From Diogma glabrata (taxonomy: Eukaryota; Arthropoda; Insecta; Diptera; Cylindrotomidae): 64,000 bases of DNA. Numbering within the stretch: the stretch's first letter is position 1; each line of letters opens with the position of its first letter. A program made the translations under genes and the position numbers. Location: NCBI GenBank assembly GCA_963693315.1, contig OY856188.1:217639396-217703395 (forward strand), read 5' to 3'. The notes beneath the pieces were generated by a model. The model ran no database searches. It was not told where the DNA came from and saw only the letters and a program-made list of their open reading frames with translations. Shown piece after piece: positions 32,909 to 45,599 of this stretch.

Positions 32909-33494
32909 TGGGGTATTCCACGTGAAGTGGGACGACCAAAAATTTGTTTTTGCCCAAATTTTGGGAATTGGTAGTACTCCATTAGAAAACGATTTCGTCA
33001 TTTTTTAAGATTTTTTGGCCAACCCCTTTGCCGTCGGTGACGGTCACAAATTTGAATTTTTTTCGTGAACGACAAACGTCTTTATTTTGTAGGCAGTTTA
33101 ACGCGTATACAAATTTTTTAGATATATATTAGTTCGTTAGAATTTTTTCCAATACGATAAAAATATTAAAAAAATTTTTGAGTTAAGTTTTCTCCTTTAT
33201 TTTGAGGTTTTAAAGTTTAAAATCATTTTTTCGGATTATATGACACGTTTTTTTTTTAATTTTTTTTTAAATTTAGTTTGAAATATGCACTTTCAAATAG
33301 TTTTTATCGCGTGATGGAAGTAGTATCGATGTGAGCGCTAGAGGGCATACATATTTGTGACCGTCACCGACGGCAAAGGGGTTGCCAAAAAATCTAAAAA
33401 AATGACGAAATCGTTTTCTAATGGAGTACTATAAATTCCCAAAATTTGGGCGAAAACAAATTTTTGGTCGTCCCACTTCACGTGGAATGCCCCA
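32909..33494. mobile_element. 586-bp MITE with terminal inverted repeats of about 145 bp
   Basis: The left end TGGGGTATTCCACGTGAAGT and right end ACTTCACGTGGAATGCCCCA are inverted. Pairing continues inward through GGGACGACCAAAAATTTG, AGTACTCCATTAGAAAACGA and GGTTGGCCAAAAAATCT-type blocks to CCGTCGGTGACGGTCACA. TATA flanks both sides and may be the target duplication. The interior is AT-rich with no ORF. The same ends occur on the 4.15-kb element at 39823. Confidence 0.9.
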
Positions 33495-33499
33495 TATAT

Positions 33500-36400
33500 A
33501 TATAATGGTTTAAAAAAAAATTCTTGGTTTTAATTATTTTAATTAATGAAAGCATATGAGAATATATAATTGAACTAATTAAATGCGAAAGTAATGCTTA
33601 AATTCGATACATGTCCTGTTTCGCTATCAGCCACTACAGCCATATAAAATAATTCAAATCAAAACCGGAAGTAATAATAAAAATTTAACATATCGATCAA
33701 GTAATTAATTTAGTTATTACTATCTCAAAATAAATACTTACCTATTTTCTTTTATACAAATAATTTTTGCATATCACTAAAATTATATTTTATTCGCATT
33801 TTTTACTTATTTATTTTATTTTAAACGGATGGATGAATTTTTTTATTATATTTTGTTGTGGACAAACGAACAGATAAAATAAATTTAAAAGTCTATATAC
33901 AAAAAATGTAGTATAAAAGTTAAAGATACTTGAATATTTGCATAAAAAAAAGATAAGTTTGTTGTTAATTTTTTTCTTTATAGTTTATATTTTCTGGTAC
34001 CGGTTTGAAATTATATTTCTTTTTATTATTATTATTTTGAAGTTTTAAGGAAGCAAAAAAAAAAAAAACAAAACTTAAAACGAGAATTCGATTAAATTTT
34101 GTAGTTTTTAATTTAATGTATTTTGTCTAATTTTTTTTTGTTTTATCAGAACAAGTTTTTTTTTGTTCCAATGATTTTTGATAAAAACAAAAATATAAAA
34201 CTAATTTTTTAAATTTTTGTTTTGTTGGACAAACTAATTAATTTTTTATTTCTTTATGTCGAACAAAATTAAATGGAATAATTTGAAATTATTGTTTATT
34301 AAAATTTACTATATCAACTGTTTTGCGACTGTATAGTGTAAGTTTTTCCATCTCATTTGTAGAATCAAATTAACTTTGGTGTTAAGCTTAATGCATCTTA
34401 TAAAATTTAAAATAAGAAAAACTATATCTTTTCTTTTTTAAAAAAAAAGGACCAGAAAAATAAGAAAATTATTTCAAATAATTTCTTCTTTACGAACCAA
34501 ACAAAGAATGAAAAAAATAATTTGTTGTTTTTTTCTGTGTATATTAAAAAAAATTATCATATTACGACAGCCAGATGTGACGAATGTGTCAGAATATTAT
34601 TTTTAATTAAGACTAAAATATAAGAAATTAAAATAAAACAACTTGAAACCACAAGAACAAAATAAAAATATAAATTTGATGTTGGTTTTTTTGTTTGTTT
34701 TTGTAATTCGAAATGACAAATTTTTTCTATATCATTTACAATTAATATGATTGCGTTCATTAAACTTAACCAATTTCGAAAAAGGTTTTTCCTTTTTACG
34801 GTTTTGTGTTAAATATGATATAATGGGATTAAATGGAATATTAGTAAGTGTTATGAGGGTGGAGTGAATGTGTGATGGCTAAGAGCCAAAAAGAACAGTT
34901 CAAATAAATGTTACAACCAAATAAACTATTTTTTAACAAAAAGGCTAACGAGCAGCAACAAACTAACAAAAACTATATAAAAACGCATGCTGTGCGATGA
35001 TTTTTTTGTGTTTTTTAATTTCATTTTTTCAAATCTTGTTGTGTTCCCAATTCGTATTTTCTTGGTTTTATTCGTTGCGCTTTTACCAGTTGCTCAGTAC
35101 AGTATTTTTTATATGCACGCGACTGTTATGTTATTGTTGTAATTTTTGTGTATGTAAAAAAATAAAATTTCGAAGGAATAAAAAAAGGAGAAAACAACAT
35201 AAAGCAATTTAAGGATTTTTGGATTTAAATAAAAAAACATAGAAAAAAAGGTCCCTGAATTGTCGTTGTACTGTTTTGTTTTTTTTCTGTTGTTGTGCGT
35301 TTGAATTTTGAATAACAGAAAAACGACCTCTATTTGCTGTTTAAAAAGAATTTTGTGTTAGTATTTGTTTTTGTTGTTAGTTATAATTCAAGGATTTAAA
35401 GTGAAAGAGACCCCTGTTGTGTCTACCTGCTTTAAACAGCTAAGGGTTTTTTATTTTCTTAAAGATTTGCTTTGTACTCTCTTTAAAATGAATTTACTCT
35501 TAATCCTATCGTATTTTAATTTTAGTTTTTGTTATTTTCATAATAATAATTTTTTTGTCCTTTGAGAAGATATATAGAAATATTTAAGCGGGCTTCTCGA
35601 TGGATGAGAATATGGAAAGAATAATTGAAAGGAACAGATTTCGAAGCGGAATAAAATATAAACCCTTTTCTTCTGTAATTTAATACAGTTTTATGATTTT
35701 TTTTTATAAATTTATAAAAAAAAAAGATATTTTATTCCAATATATTAAATACTTTTTTTTCTTATAGATGCATTTAATTTAATTTTTCATTCTAAACATA
35801 AAAGCGTTGGAAGAAGAAACTATAAATTCGTTCTGTTTTTTTTTTATAATACGTTAATGAGGCTATTGACTGTGTTCATTATAATCGAACTAAAGGAATG
35901 ATGTATAGAATAGAAACCCTTTCATGCATAATATATAGATTTAGAACGTTTTTTTATTATGAGAAATCTCTTATGTTCCACATGGATAAATTTCGATTTC
36001 GTGATAAATAAGAACAAAAAATTTAATCAGTTTTAAAATAGAATTTTAATCTGGACTTAATCGTCCCATATTGAGAATAAATAGTTTTTGTTATTTTTTT
36101 TAAATATTAGAATAAAAAATTTCATTGAATCCTGAGAAACTGTTATGCTTGGCAATATTTCGTTTAAATGTGGTTAGTTGTTTAATTAGTTGACAAATAT
36201 AACAACAAACGACTGTTTTGATACACTCAAGACCTTCTTCAAGTCCAGAAAATCTCAAGTTCGCATGTATTTAACTTGAATAATACGTATTGACACACAG
36301 GTTGTATGACAGTTTTTTCAGTCAAATATACTTGTTGGATTAAGTTTAAAGTGTTAAACCCTAAAACTCGCCTTACTGATTGTATTCTGTGGAAACCAGT

Positions 36401-39400
36401 CTGTTTGGTGTTCGGAATTATCTTATTACATTGATTTTAATTTGCCATTTTCGACGATTTTTTAATATATCAACCATATCAGTTGATTAAAATTGATTTA
36501 AAAAAAGTGATGTTGCGCCTGAAAACCCTTTGAACTGATTAGGTATAAAATCCTTGTCTACAGACTATACGTCATAACTCAGATGCTTTACGATAAAGCT
36601 ATTTAACATCCCATAATATGAATAGTCCCATGTTTGAGCTTGCTAACCTTTATTATTCTTAAGTGTATCCTTATGTTATCTTTGTCAATTAATTTGATTT
36701 TTTCATGACGCATCTGGTAGTCTATAATCTGAATGGACATTATTATTAGAATTTTTTAGTGTTGGATAATACTATGTTAGTTTCTCTACAGCCTGTGTAT
36801 AGTAAAAATATCAATCTTAATCAGTATAGCAAAAAATAAAACCATATACATAAACATGCAGGGTTAATTACCATATAAATATAAAATGAAAACAAGCAAC
36901 CCTACCCTCATGCGATCTTTATCTTCAAAATTAATTTCAACTTCAAATTAGCCATATATTGTTAAATTAAACTTAAATAATTAAAAGATCATCGGATAGT
37001 GACCACCATCAATAAACCACACACACATATCATATCGTATTTGTAACAAATAATAAAATAAAATAACATAAAATTAAACTTCAATCGAACTATAAAAAAA
37101 ACAATAAAACATTACCATAAAATTATTCATACAGTGCAAGTATGCTTAGCTTCTCCTCCCATTGCACATAACATAATCGATTAAAAATTTCCGTAAAACT
37201 TGAAATTTTACTTTTAGTATTATTCCGTTTATAATTGCGCAATTTATTACAATTAATTAATTATTGAATTTGATTTACACCGCAAAACCAATCCGCCATT
37301 AAATTTTAAACTATCACACATGATGTACATACTTGCGTACAACCTATACAAATATATTGAAATTTTATAATAAATTGTCATATTCTATAATTGATTTAAA
37401 GGCGACATGATTTTTCTCTTATAAATTCTTAGTGGATACATGTAGTGAAAAAGTAAATGGTGGGCGGATAAGTGATGAGTGTTGTTTTATTTAATTCCTA
37501 AATTTTATTTTAAATTCAATTAAGTTGATTGAAACCGGTTGACTTTGTTGTTTATGTCTTAACAATTTTTTTTCTTTTTTCTCATTAATACGAAGAAAAA
37601 AATTTAAGATTTTTTTATTGTTATTTTATGAGGAGATAATTGAAAAAAGTAAGATAAAAAATAAGGTGAAAAAGGAATTTCTATTTAGCATTTATTACTT
37701 CCTTTTAATTAAATAGTGATACAGTTATAATTGGATCTTATTATATTTATAATTTAAAATACGTTAAATTATTGATTTGCTAAATCCAATTTTTGTTTGT
37801 TATTAAATAATGTTTAATGATTTGTGACAACTGTCAAAAGCAGAATTGAAACAGATTTTTATTTTTAAAGAAAAACTTTACACCACTCAAACTAATCAAA
37901 ATTACTTTTCAAAACACAATCAAAGTGAAAAAAATACGCACGCGGCCTCTTCTCTTCACTCAATCAAAACAATAATAATTCATTCTGTCAAAAAATACAA
38001 AACAAAAATTAATGATAAGTTTTGATAAAAATCTAAAACCATTTAAAACGAAAAGAAGGAAGAACTCAAAAATGATTGTTGATATTATTATTAGCAACAG
38101 AAAGGAAAATGGTTGAATAAAAAAAGAGTACACGATTATTTACAATACAAATTATCGGTCAATAAATTAATTATAAAAGGATTTTAACATAACCTTTTAT
38201 CTAATACTAAAAATAATGTTTTTATAACACTTTCTCCAAAAAATCATAAAAAAAAAAAAATAAGTTTCTTTTGCATATTGAATTTCTGACTTCTTAGAAG
38301 AAATCAATCTTAGAAATATTTATCCCGTTTTAAACTTTTATTTTTATGATCTTTTTTTATGATTTTATGATCCTCAAAAATTATAATAGAAAAATTTTTA
38401 ACATTGTGACTTTTACTGGTTTGTAGTTTTTTTCATCTAAACTGTGAGTTGTAATATTAGGAAGAATTCTTTTTTTTTTGGTTACAACTAACAGTTTTAT
38501 AGTATTACGCTAATTTATAAAAAAATATCAACCATAAATTTCTTAACGAACAATAAAATAAATTAAAAAAAAAACTTTAATAATCAACAAAAATCTCTCA
38601 CTAATTAGTAAAATTATTCTAACGGAATTTTATATACAATTAAAATAAATTAACAAAAGACTAAAACAAAAGAAAAATAGAAATTAATTTAAATTTATAA
38701 TTAATTATTCCAATTTCGGAATATAAAAAACTATGTTTGTTAATCAAATCACCTAAAAAATTAATGATCCTAGAGGAAAACTAAAGCAATTTGAGAATAT
38801 TATTGTTCTCTTCAAAAGGGTTACAGGCGTTATTTTAACGTTAAAATATTTTAATTGAATGAATCATTTTTTTTCGTCTTAATTTAAACGCAACAAAATA
38901 AACAAAAATTACACTAATCATTTAACCACATGTGTTTGTCATATAATGGATGGTTTGAACTTGAAATTTATGATAAATAATAATGCAAGGACAAATTGCA
39001 ATTATAATTAAAAATTTTTAGATTGGACTGCATGTGGGAAATTAATTATATAAATACAACTCAAAGTATAATGGTTTTTAACAAGTATAAAATATAATAA
39101 CCATAATGAAAATCTGTTTCTTAAAATATCCGATGGTATAAATGCATACAGTAATAATATTGTCTGCCTTGAATGCAATGACAGAAATAACACATTTCTA
39201 AATGTGATGATAGATTTTTTCCTTTCCTATTTATATTATATTTTAAAATAAAAATGAAAAATTATTTAAAAAATAAAACAAAATACAAAATTTTTTTAAT
39301 TAAAACAAAAACAAAGTATTATTTTTTTTTGTTTAAAATAAATAAATGTAAATAGATAAATAAAATGTATGTTGAAGGAAATTGTCTGATGAAAATCTCT

Positions 39401-39822
39401 TTTTCTTTAATATTTGATTTATAATTTTTTTCAAAATTTCTTTTGTTTATATAATTCTTATTCGGAAGTAATCATAACAATCTATACATTTGACAGTAAC
39501 ATGCATTAGATTTATCTAATAATGGAAATAATTTCCAGTTATATAAATAATTTGTTAATTTTTTGTTATTAATTTCATTATTATGGCGCCTTATAATTTT
39601 TACCAGAACTTAAGAATAAATAAATAAAGAACTTGGAAATATTTTTTTGTTGTGAAAAGTGAAATTGATTAGACATTTTGAATTACATAGCGCATGTAAT
39701 ATAATTTTGTTTTATTCTGTTTTTCTAAGCTCGGATTCGTTTAGAAGTTTTTGTTTTTAGTTAACGTAAAGAAAGGAATAAATTTAAAAAAAATCTGTCA
39801 TGCTCGCCAGTCTTAAAGTATA
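33500..39822. other. AT-rich intron, no gene seen
   Basis: Over 6 kb of A/T-rich, homopolymer-rich sequence. Short open frames (for example at 34997-35212 and 35365-35565) are low-complexity Phe/Leu-rich translations with no family resemblance. Confidence 0.7.
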
Positions 39823-40090
39823 TGGGGCATTCCACGTGAACGGGAGGGAACAAACAAAAATGTTTTTCCTGCAAACTTTGAGGATTGGAAAATCATAATT
39901 TAAAAATTTAAAATATAAAAATTTAAAAAACATATCAGTTCATTAGTATTTTTTTGTAGAATACAGTAAAATTTTTTTTTAATATTTTGAGGGTGGTATA
40001 GGTTTCTCCCTTATTTTGAGGGAGAGTTTTTTTTAGAAAGGTTAAAATCAATTTTTCGAAATGTGTGACACGTTTGTTTTTAATATTTTT

Positions 40091-40130
40091 AGGGTTCCGT
40101 ACTTTAAAAAAGTAAAAACGGTACCCTATT
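40091..40130. repeat. AGGGTTCCGT hairpin repeat
   Basis: AGGGTTCCGTACTTT pairs with AGTAAAAACGGTACCCT across a short A-rich loop. It is followed by GGTGAGACTTCGGTGTCCGTCC and later CTCACAAACTATAAG and TTGAAATTTTCTACAG. From memory, this hairpin plus a GTCCGTC...CTCA.AAAC...TGAAATTTTC order is a widespread insect repeat, known best from Lepidoptera. That assignment is recall, not a search result. Confidence 0.55.
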
Positions 40131-40435
40131 GGTGAGACTTCGGTGTCCGTCCGAATTTCTACATAATCAATTTACTCACAAACTATAAGTGTTATCAACT
40201 TGAAATTTTCTACAGTTTTTAAGCGTGTTTTTCCACGCCTACTGACAAAAAAATTCAAATGTTTGTTTTAATCTATATTTTATGAACATAGATAAGGAGA
40301 TAGTAAAACAAAAGTTTTTTGTAAGGAATCGAGTTTGGTCTAGAAAAATCGAGAAAGTTCAAAATATTTCCAAAAAAAATTTCAATGATTTTTCGACTGC
40401 TTAGTTTTTTTGATATTGCCATAAACGGGTATTGT

Positions 40436-41816
40436 CTTTCCTGTCCCCCCCCTTTAACTTCGAACATTAGAAAAGAAAAAATTTGAAAAAATTCATGGTT
40501 ATGGTCAATGTTGTAAAGATTGAATCAAAACTATAGCGGTCGGGTCATCATTTCAAATGTGATTCTGAGGGGGTTGAGAGTGGAAATTTTGAAAAAAAAT
40601 TATTTTTGACCTCAGTGAGTGGGGTGTCATATGAAAGGTGATTTTTTTTCTAGTCCAAGCCAATTTTTTTTGCAATTTTTAAAAGCGCAGTTTTTGAGTT
40701 ATGTTAAAAAATGTGACAAAAATTTCCTGTCCCCCCCTCTTAACTTCGAACATCACAAAAGAAAAAATTTGAAAAAATTCATAATAATGGTCAATGTTGT
40801 AAAGATTGAATCAAAACTATAGCAGTCGGCTCATCATTTCAAATGTGATTCTGAGGGGGTTGAGAGTGGAAATATTGAAGAAAAATTATTTATGACCTTG
40901 TTGAGTGGGGTATCATATGAAAGGCGATTTTTTTTCAAGTATAAATCAATTTTTTTTGCAATTTTCAAAAGCGAAGTTTTTGAGTTATGTTAAAAAATGT
41001 GACAAAAATTTCCTGTCCCCCCCTCTTAACTTCGAACTTTACAAAAGAAAAAATTTGAAAAAATTCATGGTTATGGAAAATGTTGTAAAGATTGAATGAA
41101 AACTATAGCGGTCAGCTCATCATTTCAAATGTTATCTTGAGGGGGTTGAGGGTGGAAATTTTGAAAAAAAAATATTTTTGACCAAGTCGATTGGGGTGTC
41201 ATATGAAAGATTGATTTTTTTCTAGTCCAAAACAATTTTTTATGTAATTTTAAAAAGCGCAGTTTTTGAGTTATGTAAAAAAATGTGAAAAAAATTTCCT
41301 GTCCCCCCCCCCTTAACTTCGAACATTACAAAAGAAAAAATTTGGAAAAATTCATGGTTATGGGAAATGTTGTAAAGATTGAATGAAAACTATAGCGGTT
41401 GGCTCATCATTTCTAATGTTATTTTGATGGGGTTGAGGGTGGAAATTTTGAAAAAAAATTATTTTTGACCTTGTTGAGTGGGGTATCATATGAAAGGTTG
41501 ATTTTGTTCTAGTCCAAAACAATTTTTTATGTAATTTTCAAAAGCGCAGTTTTTGAGTTATATTGAAAAATGTGAAAAAAATTCCTGTCCTCCCCCTTAA
41601 CTTCGAACATTACAAAAGAAAAATATTTGAAAATATTCATGGTTATGGGCAATGATGTAAAGATTGAATGAAAACTATAGCGGTCGGATCATCATTTCAA
41701 ATGTTATTTTGAGGGGGTTGAGAGTGGAAATTTTGACAAAAAATAATTTTTGACCCCCACTCGGCATATGAAAGGTGAATTTTTTTCTAGTCCAAAACAA
41801 TTTTTTTGTAGTTTTC
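40436..41816. repeat. 286-bp tandem array (about 4.8 copies)
   Basis: The landmark CTGTCCCCCC recurs at 40441, 40727, 41013, 41299 and 41584, giving spacings of 286, 286, 286 and 285. Each unit has CTTAACTTCGAACATTACAA, AACTATAGCGGTC, TCATCATTTCAAATG, GAGGGGGTTGAG and GGGGTNTCATATGAAAGG. The period is not a multiple of three, so the repeated + strand open frames (for example 40619-40822 and 40905-41099) cannot be one protein and are treated as non-coding. Confidence 0.95.
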
Positions 41817-42217
41817 GTTTTTTTCGGTTTTGATTCATTTGATTAAAATTCTAAAATTGTGTTTTGTGAAGAACTATTCACGTAAAATAATCGTAGAAGA
41901 GGATAAATTTTACTACGTTGTAGGAAATGTATATTATAGTCAATATTGAGTGAAACGAAGTAAAGAAATGAACAAACAAGATCAGATTAGATCAACACAG
42001 TTTAACAAGTCAGATGAACTAAACTTCAGGCGAAAGGCGTTAGGTTGAAAAATTATGCAATAACATACCAGATACCTGTTTGCTATTCGATAGATTATCA
42101 TTTAATATGGTTGCATTGCAAATGTTCTCTGTGAAGTTGATCACTAATTACAAACATTTTTGAAATTTTTGAACTATTGAACTACTGTTGAACTAGAAAA
42201 TTGTTACAGTCAAGTTA

Positions 42218-42658
42218 ATCGAGGTTGGGGATCTGTTCTTTTCGTTAAGTCTGATACAGTACCACCAGTGCAGAAAAATAGTAGCCACCATCACTTTGAG
42301 TTTAGCTCTGCTGGCAGTCATTGTGAATGTTCAACTAGCTGAAGTACAAATCCTGTTGGTATACTATACCGATCTCCCCAATGTTCAGTAGACAAATCAC
42401 TCGACTGTGTTAACAATGCACTCGTTGGAAATAATTTGACGACACTTTTTCTCCGTTTTTTCCGTTGGTTTCAATAAAAATCCTCAAAACTGGCTCTCAA
42501 ACTATTTTCTACAAAAAAATTTACAAAGAAAAATTCATGAACCAACAACAGTTGAGGCTACCACAATTGATAATGTATTTTCCAATATAAATAATTTAGA
42601 AGCTGGCGTTATTGAAGCTTTCTTTAGCCACCATAAACAGCTTTGGGTAAGATTCAAC
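42218..42658 (+). pseudogene. LINE endonuclease fragment (degenerate)
   Basis: Plus-strand frames read NRGWGSVLFVKSDTVPPVQK at 42218 onward. After frame changes come an ILLVYYTDLPN-like segment and TTIDNVFSNINNLEAGVIEA followed by FFSHHKQLWVRF at about 42562-42645. The order (gGvLfFVK, IGVIYRPP-like, then CIDNxFSN...SDHxxxxxxF) is that of a jockey-type APE endonuclease. Several frameshifts make it inactive. It lies between the 286-bp array and the right arm of the surrounding element. Confidence 0.6.
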
Positions 42659-43629
42659 CCAACTTGAAACTATACTTACAAAAACTGTTTTTTTCTCATA
42701 TTATATACACGGAACCCTCAGCGAGCGAATTATATTCGCACTTGCCTGACTTTTTTTCTTTTAAATCTAGTTTAAAATATGTACTTTTAAATAATTCTTG
42801 TCGTGTGATGGAAATAGTATCAATGTCAGTACTACAGGGCAGGTAAGGTAAAGGTAAAAAACGCAGTTTTCACGCCAGTTCTAAAACTTTATTTTCTCTC
42901 GGAAATGGCATCATGTAGGAAAATTTTGAACATAGCAATTTTGACTTAGAATTTTACGTTAGTTACGAATATATTTTTTGATTTGCACAACTCGTAAATT
43001 TAAAAGAAATTGGCCGCCATATTGGAGCCGCCATTTTGGATTTTAATAATTTGACACCGGATTTGAATTCAGTGACCATGATTATTTTATAATACATTAG
43101 TTGAATTTTAATTTTCGTTTTACTGCACAAGTAATAACGTGAAAACTGGCTTAGGAGGTGGTTTTTAACTTTCAGTGCCCTCTAGCGTTCACATTGATGC
43201 TAGTTCCATCACGAGATAAAAATAATTTCAAAGTGAATATTTTAAAATAAATTTAAAAAAAATAAAATAGTGTTATACATTTCGAAAAATTGATTTTAAT
43301 CTTTAAAACCTCAAAATAAGGCAGAAAACTGTGCTCAAAATTTGTTCAAATATTTTTATTCCAATTATACAGGAAAAGTGCTATCGTACTAATATTTTTT
43401 AAAAAATTTTATATACGCATTAAAATAAATAGAAAATGAAAACGTTTATCGTTCTAGGGGGTTGAGGGTTGGACAAAAAATCTAAAAACATTACAAAATT
43501 GTTTTCTAATGGAGTACTGGATCAATCCCCAAAATTTAAAGAACAAACAAATTTTTGTTTGTTCCCGTTGTAAAAACAGAGATATATAAGTCATAACTTT
43601 AATATAAGTCTTTAATATATAAGTCATAA

Positions 43630-43967
43630 CCCTGGCAAAAATTCTTGTAGGAGTTTTGGTTAGGATCTTACATGAACTTTAAAAGATCCTGTGTGAATCT
43701 TGTATGATCTTGTAAACTTCTTATTTCAATTCTCTACAAGAAATGATCATGATCATGTAAGTTCCTACCTGGCAAAAATTCTTGTAGGAATTTTTGTTAG
43801 AATCTTACATGAACTATAAAAGATCCTTACATGAACTTTAAAAGATCCTATGTGAATCTTGTATGATCTTGTAAACTTCTTGTCCCGATTCTCTACAAGA
43901 AATGATCATGATCATGTAAGTTCCTATATAATTTTCCTACAAGAATTTTTGCCAGGGAACCCCATAT
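43630..43967. repeat. Nested foldback, ends CCCTGGCAAAAATTCTTGTA
   Basis: The 23-bp ends are exact inverted repeats: CCCTGGCAAAAATTCTTGTA plus GGA on the left, and its reverse complement ending ...TTTTGCCAGGG on the right. The interior is a duplicated palindromic unit: (C/A)ATGAACTNTAAAAGATCC, GTATGATCTTGTAAACTTCT, and CTCTACAAGAAATGATCATG then ATCATGTAAGTTCC, occurring twice (about 43670-43770 and 43800-43925). It sits at the right end of the 4.15-kb element. Confidence 0.9.
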
Positions 43968-44152
43968 ATACCCCATATAACTTTAAAATTGTATGAAGAG
44001 ACATACAAAATCGTAATTACACATCTGTCATATTCAATTTTCCTTTTCTACAATTTGATTTGTTTTCAATTACTGCCTCAAACTTTTTTTTGAATTATAA
44101 TTAAAAACAATACTAATTTTAAAATGATAAAACATATATTTTTTTTTAATAA

Positions 44153-44770
44153 AATGTGTTGTGTAGTAGGAATTACAATATGTGTCACAATAACACATAA
44201 AAACCTTTTAAAACCCAGGTCCCACAACAACATACCTTCAAAGATGTTGATGGACGTTAATTTTTTTTTGTTTTTTTATATTTTTGGTTAAAGAATGGAT
44301 AACTAAACAAAAAATCCTATCACTGACAAAATATGACATAGGCCAATATTTTATGATAGAATAGCGAAAATAAAAGTAAATAGCAAATTTTTACAAAAAT
44401 TTGCTGAAACAAAACAAAAACGTAGTTGCCAATAATCCAGCCGGTTGCATATTCCTTGATCCTGTGACGCTCTGTCTCTCTTGAAGATTAAAGCCCACAC
44501 ATAGTTATATGAAGGCTCGTTTCATCAAGGAAGCAATAGCGTCTCATCATCAAGGATTATTTCCAGCTAAGATTGAGGGTGCTACCGTTGACTGAATACA
44601 GTTCATCCGCCACCGTCCCTAAGATGTCACCTTGGCTAGTGATATCTCACTGCTATTGCCAGTGGTATGTGATATCTCACGTTAACTCGTATGCCAATAG
44701 AAGGGACTGGAGTAAACGGGGTTGTCACACCCGTAGATCAAAAATAAAAGAATTTTCAAAACAATAAAAA
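44153..44770 (-). repeat. Repeat sharing its tail with a LINE 3' end
   Basis: On the minus strand the unit runs ACGGGTGTGACAACCCC, then a 5' part, then GTTGTGGGACCTGGGTTTTA, AAAGGTTTTTATGTGTT and TGTGACACATATTGTAATTC ending CTACTACACAAC. The last 60 bp match the 3' end of the LINE at about 60216-60285. It could be a SINE with a LINE tail or a truncated LINE. No coding frame was recognised. Confidence 0.65.
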
Positions 44771-45159
44771 CTGATCCCTCCATGCGGGACATATTACAGA
44801 AAAATTAGCAAAACTATCTTGATAGTTTCGCTAATTTTTATAAAATGAATGAAAAAAATTACGAGAGTAATTTAAATTTATTGTGTTAATCCCAGTGATT
44901 CTCAAATATTTTAAATAAAACTCAAATATTTTATAATGGACAAGCTATATTTTCTAACGACACGAACAGATATTTAAGTTATGTAAATATTTTCAAAGTA
45001 TATTATGAAAACTTGCAGTCAAACTTTTTTCATTATGGACAAATCTATGTTTAATTGATAAAATAAAAAAAATTATATGTTTGGTTATAATGAAATCCAA
45101 AACGCCATTTTTTGTTCATTATTTTTATAGGAGGGAGAAACTATAATTTTTTGTGGTAT

Positions 45160-45313
45160 AAAGCAAGCTACAAACCTACAATCAAATTGACAATCAATCG
45201 AAAGCGAAAATAAACGAAATAAAATTTTAATGTAAAAATCCCCTAAATTTTATTTCGTTTATTTTCGTTTTCGATTGATTGTCAATTTGATTGTAGGTCT
45301 GTACCTTGCTTTA
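45160..45313. repeat. 154-bp hairpin (MITE-like)
   Basis: Arms of about 70 bp: AAAGCAAGCTACAAACCTAC...CGAAATAAAATTTTA on the left and TAAATTTTATTTCGTT...GTAGGTCTGTACCTTGCTTT on the right, with a short loop near 45236. Few mismatches. Confidence 0.9.
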
Positions 45314-45599
45314 GGTTATATTTAAGGAAGTCTCGCAATCATTGTACAATTTTGAATCAAATGAAAAATTTACGCACGTCTATGAGAAGACATAACTGTT
45401 TCTCTCTGAGACAAAAAGAGGAAAACAAACAAACAAAAATCGATTTGACATATCTGGAGTTACGCTAAACATTAGTTATGGTGATCGGTTGTCAACAGTA
45501 CTCCTCGAAATTATTATTTTGTGTTTGTACTGTCTATCTTTCTCTATTTTGTGCAATACAGATTTGCGTCCACCAACAGCTTAGAACGGATATTGTTGT

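Larger units (their letters stand above)
39823..43974. mobile_element. 4.15-kb member of the TGGGGYATTCCACGTGAA family, with cargo
   Basis: The left end TGGGGCATTCCACGTGAACG equals the end of the 32909 element. Homologous internal blocks follow (CCTTATTTTGAGG, TTTTTCGAAATGTGTGACACG). Near the right, the inverted counterparts appear: TTGTTTTCTAATGGAGTACT at about 43500, GTTTGTTCCCGTT at about 43560, then AACCCCA at 43974 after an interruption. The right terminus is rearranged by a nested foldback at 43630-43967. The centre has expanded with a GGGTTCCGTA hairpin, a 286-bp array and a LINE fragment. Boundaries are inferred from the 586-bp relative. Confidence 0.65.

Noticed and set aside
40619..41099. 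Two similar + strand open frames (67 and 64 codons) that look like a small gene family
   Set aside because: They are the same frame in successive 286-bp tandem units. The period is not a multiple of three and the copies cannot form a protein repeat.
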